Shown piece by piece: positions 33,793 through 41,508 of a stretch of DNA of 64,000 bases; positions within the stretch are counted from its first letter, which is position 1; the number at the start of each line of letters is the position of its first letter. Source of the DNA: Bacillota bacterium (GTDB taxonomy: Bacteria > Bacillota > Clostridia > Clostridiales > Clostridiaceae); assembly GCA_023445445.1 (NCBI GenBank), contig JAEXLD010000037.1, forward strand, positions 1 through 64,000, read 5' to 3'. The translations under genes were made by a program, and so were the position numbers. A model generated the notes under the pieces. It saw only the letters and a program-made list of their open reading frames with translations, was not told where the DNA came from and searched no databases.

Positions 33793-35403
33793 GTGATAAC
33801 TGTATCAAACGTAAGTTTAAGATTTGGTGGCCGTAAGCTATTCGAAGACGTAAATATAAAGTTCAACCCTGGTAACTGTTATGGTGTTATAGGTGCTAAC
33901 GGTGCTGGTAAAAGTACTTTCTTAAAAATATTATCTGGAGAAATTGAACCAAATACAGGTGATGTAAGTATTGCACCTAATACAAGAATGTCTGTTTTAA
34001 AGCAAGATCACTTTGCTTATGACGAATATGAAGTTTTACAAACAGTAATAATGGGTAATAAAAGATTATATGAAATAATGGAAGAAAAGGATGCTTTATA
34101 TGCAAAGCCAGACTTTTCTGATGAAGACGGTATAAGAGCTTCTGAATTAGAAGGTGAATTTGCTGATATGAATGGTTGGGAAGCTGAATCAGACGCTTCT
34201 TCTTTACTTCAAGGTTTAGGAATTGGAACTGATATGCACTATAAGAAGATGGCTGAATTAACTGGTTCTGAAAAAGTTAAGGTTCTTTTAGCCCAAGCCT
34301 TATTCGGAAATCCTGGAATATTAATTCTAGATGAGCCTACTAACCACTTAGATATACAATCAATTAACTGGTTAGAAGATTTCCTTTTAAGATTTGAAGG
34401 AACTGTTATAGTAGTATCTCATGATAGACACTTCTTAAATACAGTATGTACTGTAATGGCTGACGTTGACTTTGGAAAAATCAAATTATACGTTGGTAAC
34501 TATGACTTCTGGTATGAATCAAGCCAATTAGCTCTTCAAATGGCTAAGGATCAAAACAAGAAGAAAGAAGAAAAAATTAAAGAATTACAAGACTTTATCG
34601 CAAGATTTAGTGCTAATGCTTCTAAATCTAAACAAGCAACTTCTCGTAAGAAGTTATTAGACAAGATTACTTTAGATGATATACAACCATCAAGCAGAAG
34701 ATATCCTTTCGTTGGATTCAAACCTGAAAGAGAAGTTGGTAATGAAATTCTTACTGTTGAAGGATTAACTAAGACTATTGATGGAGTTAAAGTTTTAGAT
34801 AATGTTAGCTTTAGAGTTAATAAAGATGATAAAATTGCTTTCGTTGGAGACAATGAAATTGCTATAACAACTTTATTTAAAATAATTAATGGTGAAATGG
34901 AACCAGATAGTGGAGAATATAAATGGGGAATAACAATAACTAATTCTTACTTCCCTAAAGATAATACTGAATTCTTCGAAGGCTGTGACTTAAGCTTAGT
35001 TGATTGGCTTAGACAATATGCTGGAAAAACTGTTGAAGAACAATCTGAATCTTACTTAAGAGGATTCCTTGGAAGAATGTTATTCTCAGGAGAAGAAGCA
35101 TTAAAGAAAGCTAGCGTATTATCAGGAGGAGAAAAGGTTAGATGTATGTTATCTAGAATGATGCTTACAAATGCTAATGTATTAATTTTAGACCAACCTA
35201 CTAACCACTTAGATCTTGAATCTATAACTGCTGTTAATAACGGCTTAAAAGATTATAAGAGCGTAGTCTTATTCGCTTCTCATGACCATCAATTTATTCA
35301 AACTATTGCAAATAGAATAATTGATATTAAAGAAGATGGTTCAATAGTAGATAGAACTATGACATATGATGAATACCTAGAATTCTCAGGAAAGACTAAA
35401 TAA
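33793..35403 (+). CDS. ABC-F ATPase with a degenerate second Walker A
   Basis: A 536-residue soluble protein with two ATPase domains and a charged linker (about residues 245-300), the ABC-F plan of ribosome-associated factors. Domain 1 has GANGAGKST, LTGSEKVKV and LILDEPTNHLD. Domain 2 has LSGGEKVRC and LILDQPTNHLDLES, but its P-loop reads GDNEIAITT: Ile-358 stands where Lys is needed. One base (T at 34865) separates ATA from AAA. The start is GTG 33793 with GAGGT about ten bases upstream. It resembles the YbiT/YkpA group rather than known antibiotic-resistance members. Confidence 0.88.
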   Translation: MITVSNVSLRFGGRKLFEDVNIKFNPGNCYGVIGANGAGKSTFLKILSGEIEPNTGDVSIAPNTRMSVLKQDHFAYDEYEVLQTVIMGNKRLYEIMEEKDALYAKPDFSDEDGIRASELEGEFADMNGWEAESDASSLLQGLGIGTDMHYKKMAELTGSEKVKVLLAQALFGNPGILILDEPTNHLDIQSINWLEDFLLRFEGTVIVVSHDRHFLNTVCTVMADVDFGKIKLYVGNYDFWYESSQLALQMAKDQNKKKEEKIKELQDFIARFSANASKSKQATSRKKLLDKITLDDIQPSSRRYPFVGFKPEREVGNEILTVEGLTKTIDGVKVLDNVSFRVNKDDKIAFVGDNEIAITTLFKIINGEMEPDSGEYKWGITITNSYFPKDNTEFFEGCDLSLVDWLRQYAGKTVEEQSESYLRGFLGRMLFSGEEALKKASVLSGGEKVRCMLSRMMLTNANVLILDQPTNHLDLESITAVNNGLKDYKSVVLFASHDHQFIQTIANRIIDIKEDGSIVDRTMTYDEYLEFSGKTK

Positions 35404-35420
35404 ATATTTTCAAAATAAGT

Positions 35421-35446
35421 ATAGGATACCAAATTGGGTATCCTAT
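35421..35446 (+). terminator. Terminator of the ABC-F gene
   Basis: ATAGGATACC pairs with GGTATCCTAT, followed by TTTTA. Confidence 0.75.
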
Positions 35447-35519
35447 TTTACATTATATAAATTTTACGTAGCAAAATAACATGAATTCTTTCATTCTTTA
35501 ATTTTTTCATTCTTTCATT

Positions 35520-35542
35520 AATAAATTGCTTTGCAATTTATT
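35520..35542. terminator. Hairpin overlapping the stop of the TraB-like gene
   Basis: AATAAATTGC pairs with GCAATTTATT and includes the stop codon of the minus-strand gene. It is preceded (about 35480-35520) by repeated TTCATTCTTT units, a low-complexity pattern like the repeats seen at other gene ends in this window. Confidence 0.55.
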
Positions 35543-36455
35543 CCACTTCCAATTTCTTTATAGTGTATCCTTTTTCCTCTAAATAATCTAGAACACTATC
35601 TTCACCAATATAATGTCTATAGCCTACTGCAACAACTCTTTTTTTGCCATCCTTTATTAATTCATCTATTCTATTAGCCATATTCTTATTTCTTTCTGTA
35701 GCTATTAAATTATATAATTCTTTATCTGCTTCTTCTCTATAATTTACTTCTAATTTTTCTGCACTATCAATATCACTATTTACGTAATTTTCAAAAAGCT
35801 CTTCTGTTATTTCTAATTCTTTATTTTTTGACTCCTCATTATATTGATTTATATAATCCTTTAAATAATCCCAAGTATAAATTTGATTCATTAAATTAAT
35901 TTGGAAACCTAAGCCTTCTATTTCATCTACTTCTATCTTATTCCCCTTTGCTTCAGTTAATAATAATGCATCTGTTGAGCCACTTCCAAATCCAATTTCA
36001 CTTATTTGATTAGCTGAAAGCACTTGATTTATACCAAATGGATTTAAATTTTTTATTGAATCTATCTTTTGATTATATGGCATTAATATTTCACTTAACT
36101 TACTAATTTCTTCTGAAGATAAATAATTTTCTATGTTATCTCCATCTTTTAAGTATAAGCTTTTTTGAAGATTAGTCGTACTACTAGCTGCCATTATATC
36201 CACTTCTACTGTTAAGACATCTGAATTATTTAATATCTCTTTTAATTTATCATTTAATAATATATGTGTTTTGGGCGCTGGATGCATGGTTCCAACTAGT
36301 GTCACAACTTCTCCATTACTACTTGTGGCTTCCCAAATAAATCCTTTTGCTACTGGTCTAGTATCCTCAACAACCTTTTGTTTACAACCCCCTAAAGTCA
36401 CTAAGACCATAAAAATCAAAATTAGAGTCGTACTTATCCTAAATTTTCTTCTCAT
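35538..36455 (-). CDS. TraB/GumN-family lipoprotein
   Basis: A 305-residue protein. The N-terminus MRRKFRISTTLILIFMVLV followed by TLGGC is a lipoprotein signal peptide with its lipobox Cys near residue 24. The mature part belongs to the TraB/PrgY/GumN fold: VGTMHPAPK at the start and VVAVGYRHYIGEDSVLDYL, with EEKGYTIKKL, at the end, the conserved GxxH pair thought to bind metal. Family members may be metalloproteases; PrgY limits pheromone in Enterococcus. I start at ATG 36455, which has AAGGGGAGTGGGG upstream; an upstream in-frame ATG (36512) would spoil the signal peptide. Confidence 0.82.
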   Translation of the reverse strand: MRRKFRISTTLILIFMVLVTLGGCKQKVVEDTRPVAKGFIWEATSSNGEVVTLVGTMHPAPKTHILLNDKLKEILNNSDVLTVEVDIMAASSTTNLQKSLYLKDGDNIENYLSSEEISKLSEILMPYNQKIDSIKNLNPFGINQVLSANQISEIGFGSGSTDALLLTEAKGNKIEVDEIEGLGFQINLMNQIYTWDYLKDYINQYNEESKNKELEITEELFENYVNSDIDSAEKLEVNYREEADKELYNLIATERNKNMANRIDELIKDGKKRVVAVGYRHYIGEDSVLDYLEEKGYTIKKLEVE

Positions 36456-36538
36456 TTCCCCACTCCCCTTATAAATTTTAAATAAGTATTCTATATACTT
36501 ATTATATGCCATTATTTTACATGTGAGTAGTTATATTA

Positions 36539-36997
36539 TTATAGTTCTGCTATCATTTTACGCTCTGTATATTTTTCTCCTTCAAACTCATACTCAAATA
36601 CTTCTTTCTTTTCAAAACCTGCTTTTTCATACATAGCTATAGCAACTTTGTTATCAACTTCTGCACTAGTATAGAGCTTTAAATGACCATGTTTATTTAC
36701 AAATAACTCTAAAAACTTCTTTAATGCTACCTTCCCTATTCCTTGATTTTGATAACTTTCATCTATCATAAATCTACTCATTGACCATCCATTAATATCA
36801 TAATCAAAATCATATAAAATAAATCCAACCATCTTATTGTCCTTATAAATTCCTAAAGGATAAAAATTAGGTTCATAGGCTGCTTGAACTAAAGAGAAGA
36901 TATTTGATGCTACAAACCTTTTTTGCCCTTCACTTATTTTTAAATTTATACATTCCTTATAATTACTTCTATCAATTTCTCTAAATTCTATATTCAT
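36539..36997 (-). CDS. Spermidine/diamine N-acetyltransferase-like GNAT (BltD/PaiA-like)
   Basis: A 152-residue GNAT enzyme. SEGQKRFVASNIFSLVQAAY and PLGIYKDNKMVGFILYDFD resemble BltD of Bacillus, which acetylates spermidine and spermine; the acetyl-CoA site is ESYQNQGIGKVAL, followed by YEKAGFEKK. The enzyme would detoxify excess polyamine, an inference from similarity. AGGAGGTATGAGAG precedes the ATG. The gene has a leader of about 170 bases with three hairpins, the last with a U-tract, 50-90 bases before the start, so expression is probably attenuated. Confidence 0.75.
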   Translation of the reverse strand: MNIEFREIDRSNYKECINLKISEGQKRFVASNIFSLVQAAYEPNFYPLGIYKDNKMVGFILYDFDYDINGWSMSRFMIDESYQNQGIGKVALKKFLELFVNKHGHLKLYTSAEVDNKVAIAMYEKAGFEKKEVFEYEFEGEKYTERKMIAEL

Positions 36998-37050
36998 CTC
37001 TCATACCTCCTAAGTATTATTTATACTCTCTTTAAATAAACTATTAATAA

Positions 37051-37180
37051 AAAAGCACTACTTTCAATAATGAATAGTTGTGCTTTCCTCAATAAAAATA
37101 AATTTAACCCAATACCCTAAAATATAACATTCTAGGACTGCTTAGTGTTGACTCACTCAGCTTATTTCTCTTTTATTATA
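37051..37180 (-). promoter_or_regulatory. Structured leader with an internal terminator before the BltD-like gene
   Basis: TATAAT (complement of 37175-37180) with a weak -35 starts transcription near 37167. Two hairpins follow (CTGAGTG-CACTAAG; CCTAGAAT-ATTTTAGG), then a terminator stem AAAGCACAACT with AGTAGTGCTTTTTT (37051-37086). The coding region starts about 55 bases later. A full terminator inside a leader implies conditional read-through. I can match it to no riboswitch class or T-box. Confidence 0.55.
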
Positions 37181-37500
37181 CCAAATTATTCTAATAATTA
37201 AATCACATATTTATTAAACCAATTATATGCTTTTTTTATGAACTAATATTATTTTCATTATTAAAAAAGAGATACCTAAATCAGTATCTCTTCATAATGC
37301 CTCTAAAATTATTGGATCCCTTTTGTTAGGAATAGTCATAAAATCTAATCATGCATTTTTATTTTCTGAAATAATTCTAACTTAATTGGTATTAAAAAGT
37401 ATTACCTTAGATGGAGTCTCATAATATAAATAGTTAAATATCACCTTACTTTATCAAATAAATCTGCTTTGAAGCTTTTTACTAATGCACAAATTATAGT
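37181..37500. other. Gene-poor gap: terminator of the VOC gene and decayed coding traces
   Basis: At 37268-37291, AGAGATAC and GTATCTCT form a minus-strand terminator followed by TTTTTTAA. Between it and 37440, minus-strand frames read YFLIPIKLELFQKIKMHD and, after a frame change, MTIPNKRDPIILEAL, each ending in a stop. These look like the last pieces of a degraded gene but are too short to identify. Confidence 0.35.
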
Positions 37501-37923
37501 TTATTTGACTCTATTGTAAATTTTATGATTTTCATTGAACTGAATTAGATCCCATAAGTTTCCGTATAAATCTTTAAATACTGCAACTATTCCATAATCT
37601 TGTTCCTTTGGCTCCCTAACAAATTCTATTCCTATTTCTTTCATCTCATTGTAATCACGCCAAAAATCATCTGTTCCTAAGAAAAGAAAAACTCTCCCTC
37701 CTGCTTGATTTCCAATGAAAGGCTCTTGTTCTTCCTTAGATGCTCTTGCAAGTAATATTGTGGCACCATTTGATCCTGGTGGAGATACTACTACCCACCT
37801 TTTCTCTTGCTCAGGTTGATATGTATCTTCTACCAATTCAAAATGAAGTTTTTTTGTATAAAACTCTATTGCCTCATCATAGTCCTTCACTACTAAAGCA
37901 ATATGCACAATTGATTGAATCAT
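37501..37923 (-). CDS. VOC-family (glyoxalase/dioxygenase-like) protein
   Basis: A 140-residue protein of two beta-alpha-beta-beta-beta units. SIVHIALVVKDYDEAIEFYT opens the first and GRVFLFLGTDDFWRDYNEM the second; FKDLYGNLWDLIQ ends it in the usual way, with His-7 and a late Glu/Asp region as likely metal ligands. The family covers glyoxalases, fosfomycin- and bleomycin-resistance proteins and dioxygenases, and the substrate cannot be told. A GGAGG-type site precedes the ATG. Confidence 0.87.
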   Translation of the reverse strand: MIQSIVHIALVVKDYDEAIEFYTKKLHFELVEDTYQPEQEKRWVVVSPPGSNGATILLARASKEEQEPFIGNQAGGRVFLFLGTDDFWRDYNEMKEIGIEFVREPKEQDYGIVAVFKDLYGNLWDLIQFNENHKIYNRVK

Positions 37924-38052
37924 TATTTTTCCTCCTTATTCTATTTATACTGACTAACAGCTGGAACTTATTTATTTGATCTATAAACAACATAAATCAT
38001 ACACATATTTGTTAATTCTACTTTAGCCATTGATAATATCACTTCCAATATA

Positions 38053-38511
38053 TTAAATTTGCTCTAAAACTATTCTTCTTTTATAGAACCCATATCTTTT
38101 ATAAAATTCTAATACACCCTCATTTCCTTCTGCTACTACAATGACCTTTGTTTTTACTTTATTTAAATCAAGCCATTTAATAGCTTCTTTCATTAACTTA
38201 TCTCCTAATCCATCTTTACGATATTCCTCTTCAATAAATAAGGAATCTATCTCCCCAGTTAGCTCTACATCTATAGTACTTATGCAATACCCTATATATA
38301 AGTTTTTCTCTATATCCTTTATTAAATCAATTCTAACCTTTAAATTATTATTACTTATAAACTTACTTTTTCTCTTTTCAAAGGTATTATTCTTATACTT
38401 ATCCGAAAAATAATTTGATTTAACTTCATGATATTCATTAAGCTTTTCCCATAATGGTTTTATAAAATCAACTAGCTCTACACTACCTGTTATAAATTCA
38501 AATCTACTCAT
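38053..38511 (-). CDS. GNAT-family N-acetyltransferase
   Basis: A 152-residue GNAT enzyme with the acetyl-CoA motif EEYRKDGLGDKLMKEAI (about residues 97-113) and LEFYKRYGFYKRR at the end. GEIDSLFIEEEYR is typical of the family's central strands. The substrate is unknown. AAGGGG precedes the ATG. It is a single gene; three other GNAT genes in this window are not close relatives. Confidence 0.85.
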   Translation of the reverse strand: MSRFEFITGSVELVDFIKPLWEKLNEYHEVKSNYFSDKYKNNTFEKRKSKFISNNNLKVRIDLIKDIEKNLYIGYCISTIDVELTGEIDSLFIEEEYRKDGLGDKLMKEAIKWLDLNKVKTKVIVVAEGNEGVLEFYKRYGFYKRRIVLEQI

Positions 38512-38609
38512 AACTTAATATCCCCTTAATACTTATAATACTAATATTTTCGTCTAATACTTAAATATAATAAGTTAATTTATAAATTGCATATAATTAA
38601 AACTAAAAC

Positions 38610-38720
38610 CCACTAACTTTTGCTTTCTAACTCTTAACTATGCCCTATTACTTCTTACTTATCTCTTACTCCTTACTTATTCACTCTTACATATTACTTG
38701 TTCCCTATTACTTATTAGCC
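38610..38720. repeat. AAGTAATA-rich intergenic repeat, copy 2, running into the MATE gene
   Basis: On the minus strand this reads as AAGTAATAGGGAACAAGTAA, TATGTAAGAGTGAATAAGTA, AGGAGTAAGAGATAAGTAAG and further variants. It shares units with copy 1 at 13517-13590 (AATAAGTAAGAGATA). The repeat starts about 12 codons inside the MATE gene and supplies its stop codon. Confidence 0.6.
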
Positions 38721-40005
38721 TAATACTAATTAGCAAAGTGATAACTTCGGCTAAAGGAATAGTAAGCCATACTCCTGTCATCCCAAGAAAATTTGGTAAT
38801 AATAATATCAAAGGTATCACTACAATTAATCCTCTTATCATTGAAATAGCAAAGGATTCCTTTGCTTTATTAATAGAAGCAAAGAAAGATGTAGTTACAA
38901 TATTTACTCCCATAATAATAAATGCACTAAAATAAATATTAATTCCTTCTATAGCCATAGAAAGTAATGCCTTATCTCCTTCACTATTAAATAAGTTAAC
39001 TATTTCCTCGGAAAAGCTTAATCCAATTAAGTAGCATCCTACTCCTAAGATAATAGACGTAATTATTCCATACTTAAAAATAGTTCTTATATTTTTAATC
39101 TTACCTTCTCCATAATTTTTACTAATTATAGGCTGAATTCCTTGAGCTATTCCTGTAAATATAGATATTACTATTAGAGCTAAATTAGCAATTATTCCAT
39201 ATGCCGCAATTCCAGTATTATTTGATATTTTTAATATAGTAAAATTAAATAATAATATTATTAATCCAGATGAAACTTCAGTGATAAAGGCTGGAATACC
39301 TAATGAAATTATTTTCTTCATATAAGTAAAATTAAACTTACACTTAATAAGCTTAAAATTATTTTTCTTTTTAATAAAGTGAAGTGATAATATAACCAAG
39401 CTTAATATTGGCGTAGCTCCTGTTGCAAGAGCTGCTCCAAACATTCCAAGCTTAAATGGAAATATAAAAATATAATCTAAAACTACATTACTTAAGCTTC
39501 CTATAGTCATTGCAATCATAGCTAGTTTAGGATTATTATCATTTCTCACAAAGGAGGTAATTATATTATTTACTATGAAAACAGAAGAAAACGATAATAA
39601 TGTTTTAAGATATTTACTAGCTAAAGGTGCTACTACTTCATCAGCGCCTAAAATTACTACAATGTCATAAGAAAATATTACTCCAATTATAGTTATTATA
39701 GCTCCAGTAATTAATCCCATTAACATAGCATGAGTAAATACCTTATTTGCTCCCTTTTCACTATTCTTTCCTCTTTTAATGGAATAACTAATCCCACCTC
39801 CTATGCCTATCATTAATCCAAATCCGCTCATTAAACTCCATAATGGTAAAACTAAGTTTAAAGCTGTTAGCCCAATACTCCCTACTCCATTTGCTATAAA
39901 AAATGTATCAGCAAGTATATAGAAAGAAAGACCTATCATACTAATTACATTTAATGATACATATTTTGTAAAATCCTTTAAAATATTATCTTTTAAACTT
40001 TTCAT
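38677..40005 (-). CDS. MATE-family multidrug/metabolite exporter
   Basis: A 442-residue membrane protein with 12 helices in two related halves, the MATE plan, probably driven by Na+ or H+. Typical stretches are DTFFIANGVGSIGLTALNL near the N-terminus and QGIQPIISKNYGEGK at the half boundary. The last residues (SNREQVICKSE) are encoded by the AAGTAATA repeat and are probably not ancestral. Transcription starts at a perfect promoter and runs through a leader with a built-in terminator just before the gene. Confidence 0.9.
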   Translation of the reverse strand: MKSLKDNILKDFTKYVSLNVISMIGLSFYILADTFFIANGVGSIGLTALNLVLPLWSLMSGFGLMIGIGGGISYSIKRGKNSEKGANKVFTHAMLMGLITGAIITIIGVIFSYDIVVILGADEVVAPLASKYLKTLLSFSSVFIVNNIITSFVRNDNNPKLAMIAMTIGSLSNVVLDYIFIFPFKLGMFGAALATGATPILSLVILSLHFIKKKNNFKLIKCKFNFTYMKKIISLGIPAFITEVSSGLIILLFNFTILKISNNTGIAAYGIIANLALIVISIFTGIAQGIQPIISKNYGEGKIKNIRTIFKYGIITSIILGVGCYLIGLSFSEEIVNLFNSEGDKALLSMAIEGINIYFSAFIIMGVNIVTTSFFASINKAKESFAISMIRGLIVVIPLILLLPNFLGMTGVWLTIPLAEVITLLISIRLISNREQVICKSE

Positions 40006-40026
40006 TTTATATCCCCCTTAACTAAA

Positions 40027-40165
40027 AAAAGCATTAGATTGTTTATACCCTAAGGCCTAACGGCATAAACTTCTAACGCTTGTTATCTAAATAATATATC
40101 CGGCGATATTATTATTCTAACTATTTATTTTATAAAATTCTATAATATTGTACTAGCATTGTCAA
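40027..40165 (-). promoter_or_regulatory. Promoter and attenuated leader of the MATE gene
   Basis: TTGACA (complement of 40160-40165), 17 bases, then TAGAAT (complement of 40137-40142) start a leader of about 125 bases. A first hairpin pairs AATAATAATATC with GATATATTATT. The second, GCGTTAGA-GTTTATGCC with GGTATAAAC-TCTAATGC (40031-40079), is followed by seven T residues and lies 20 bases before the gene. This is a regulated terminator; the layout suggests a riboswitch or attenuator of unknown ligand. Confidence 0.7.
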
Positions 40166-40179
40166 CAACTCTTTAAATA

Positions 40180-40986
40180 TTAACTCATAATAGTATCTAT
40201 GCACTCTCCAACAGTTGAAACACATTTTTGTGCAATATTTTTTAATTCTTCTTCAACATGATGGAAAGTAAAACTGTTTTTTGTTAATTCAAACATTGAT
40301 ACATCATTAAATGAATCTCCTATAGCATAAAGATTTTCCTCTTTAATATTATCTAGTTCAAGTATATTTCTTAGTCCATTCCCCTTTGAGCAATCCTTTG
40401 GAGCTATATCTACAAAGAATTGATTTCTAAAGGCTTCTATTTCTTGTCCATATATTTCAATTAATAAATTCTTTATTTCCTCTGCTACTACCGCATCCTT
40501 ATTAATTGAAAAAACACTTATAAATGCATATTTTCTTTCTTTAGTAAATATCTCATCTATTGAAATTCTATTTTCAAAACGTAATAACATATCCTTTATG
40601 TCTCCTGATAAACTACTTTCATATTCTAATCCCTTAGATTTAACTAAATAATGTTGTCCATCAGCTTCAAAATGAATACAAATATCATCTCTATCTATAA
40701 ACCCATTAATAATTTTTTTTGCTATATCATGTTTTATGTAATTATTAAAAATAACTTTTTTATTATTATCTAATACTATTGCCCCATTACAAGCTACTAT
40801 ATAGTCATACTCTATTTCGGGATAATCCTTAAATAAGTCATAAATTGACTCTATATCTCTTCCTGTTGAAATTACAAATTTATTTCCTTCTGCCTTAAAA
40901 CCTATTATAGCCTCTAAGTTTTCTCTGCTTATAGTTTGATCCTCCCTTAACAAAGTTCCATCTAAGTCGCATGCTAAATATTTCAT
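40180..40986 (-). CDS. Cof-type HAD phosphatase
   Basis: A 268-residue haloacid-dehalogenase hydrolase of the Cof (IIB) group. Motif I is ACDLDGTLLRED (Asp-7 nucleophile), motif II STGR, and motif IV AIGDSFNDVSMFE; the large C2B cap sits between residues about 85 and 190. Such enzymes dephosphorylate sugar phosphates, FMN or cofactors with broad specificity. GGGGAG precedes the ATG. It is upstream of the MATE promoter on the same strand. Confidence 0.9.
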   Translation of the reverse strand: MKYLACDLDGTLLREDQTISRENLEAIIGFKAEGNKFVISTGRDIESIYDLFKDYPEIEYDYIVACNGAIVLDNNKKVIFNNYIKHDIAKKIINGFIDRDDICIHFEADGQHYLVKSKGLEYESSLSGDIKDMLLRFENRISIDEIFTKERKYAFISVFSINKDAVVAEEIKNLLIEIYGQEIEAFRNQFFVDIAPKDCSKGNGLRNILELDNIKEENLYAIGDSFNDVSMFELTKNSFTFHHVEEELKNIAQKCVSTVGECIDTIMS

Positions 40987-41180
40987 TAATTTCCACTCCC
41001 CTGAAAATACTTCTAGAAAATTATATCATAATTATTATTATAATTTTTTCAATATATAAAATTACTATATATTATTACATTTAGCATATACATTATATTT
41101 TTATTATATAATTATTATAGATACTATTCAGAAGCTCATTATCTACATTTAACTCTAAAAATTAAATTAAGGAGATTGTT

Positions 41181-41414
41181 ATGATATTTAACAGAAAAAT
41201 AATTTTAACCTTTATTATTTCTCTTATAATTTCATACCTTATTGTTGGATACTTAGGTTCCAACTTATTCGTTGCTATTCATTGGATTGAAGATGTAACA
41301 TTAATTGATAAATTAAGAGAATTTTATATTAGAACCTTTTGGTCTAACATTTCTTTTGCCTTACCCTTAGCATTAATTTCAACATTTATAGTTTATAAAA
41401 AACTAAATAAATAG
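41181..41414 (+). CDS. Small membrane protein, two helices
   Basis: A 77-residue hydrophobic protein with helices at about residues 6-26 and 54-72 joined by a polar loop. I do not recognise it. AAGGAG precedes the ATG at proper spacing, which supports it being real. It lies alone between the Cof phosphatase and hydA, facing hydA. Confidence 0.6.
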   Translation: MIFNRKIILTFIISLIISYLIVGYLGSNLFVAIHWIEDVTLIDKLREFYIRTFWSNISFALPLALISTFIVYKKLNK

Positions 41415-41508
41415 ACTTTCTTACATTAAAAAGGATACATATTAGTTTGTATATAATTAAAAACATTTTAATTATTAAACTTATATATATCCTTCTGAAA
41501 TTTATATT

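Noticed and set aside
37051..37180. Leader before the BltD-like gene as a T-box
   Set aside because: No AGGGTGGNACCGCG T-box sequence is present on the minus strand.
40027..40165. MATE leader as a ykkC, mini-ykkC or yjdF RNA
   Set aside because: The diagnostic loops (such as paired ACGR loops) are missing, so I leave the class open.
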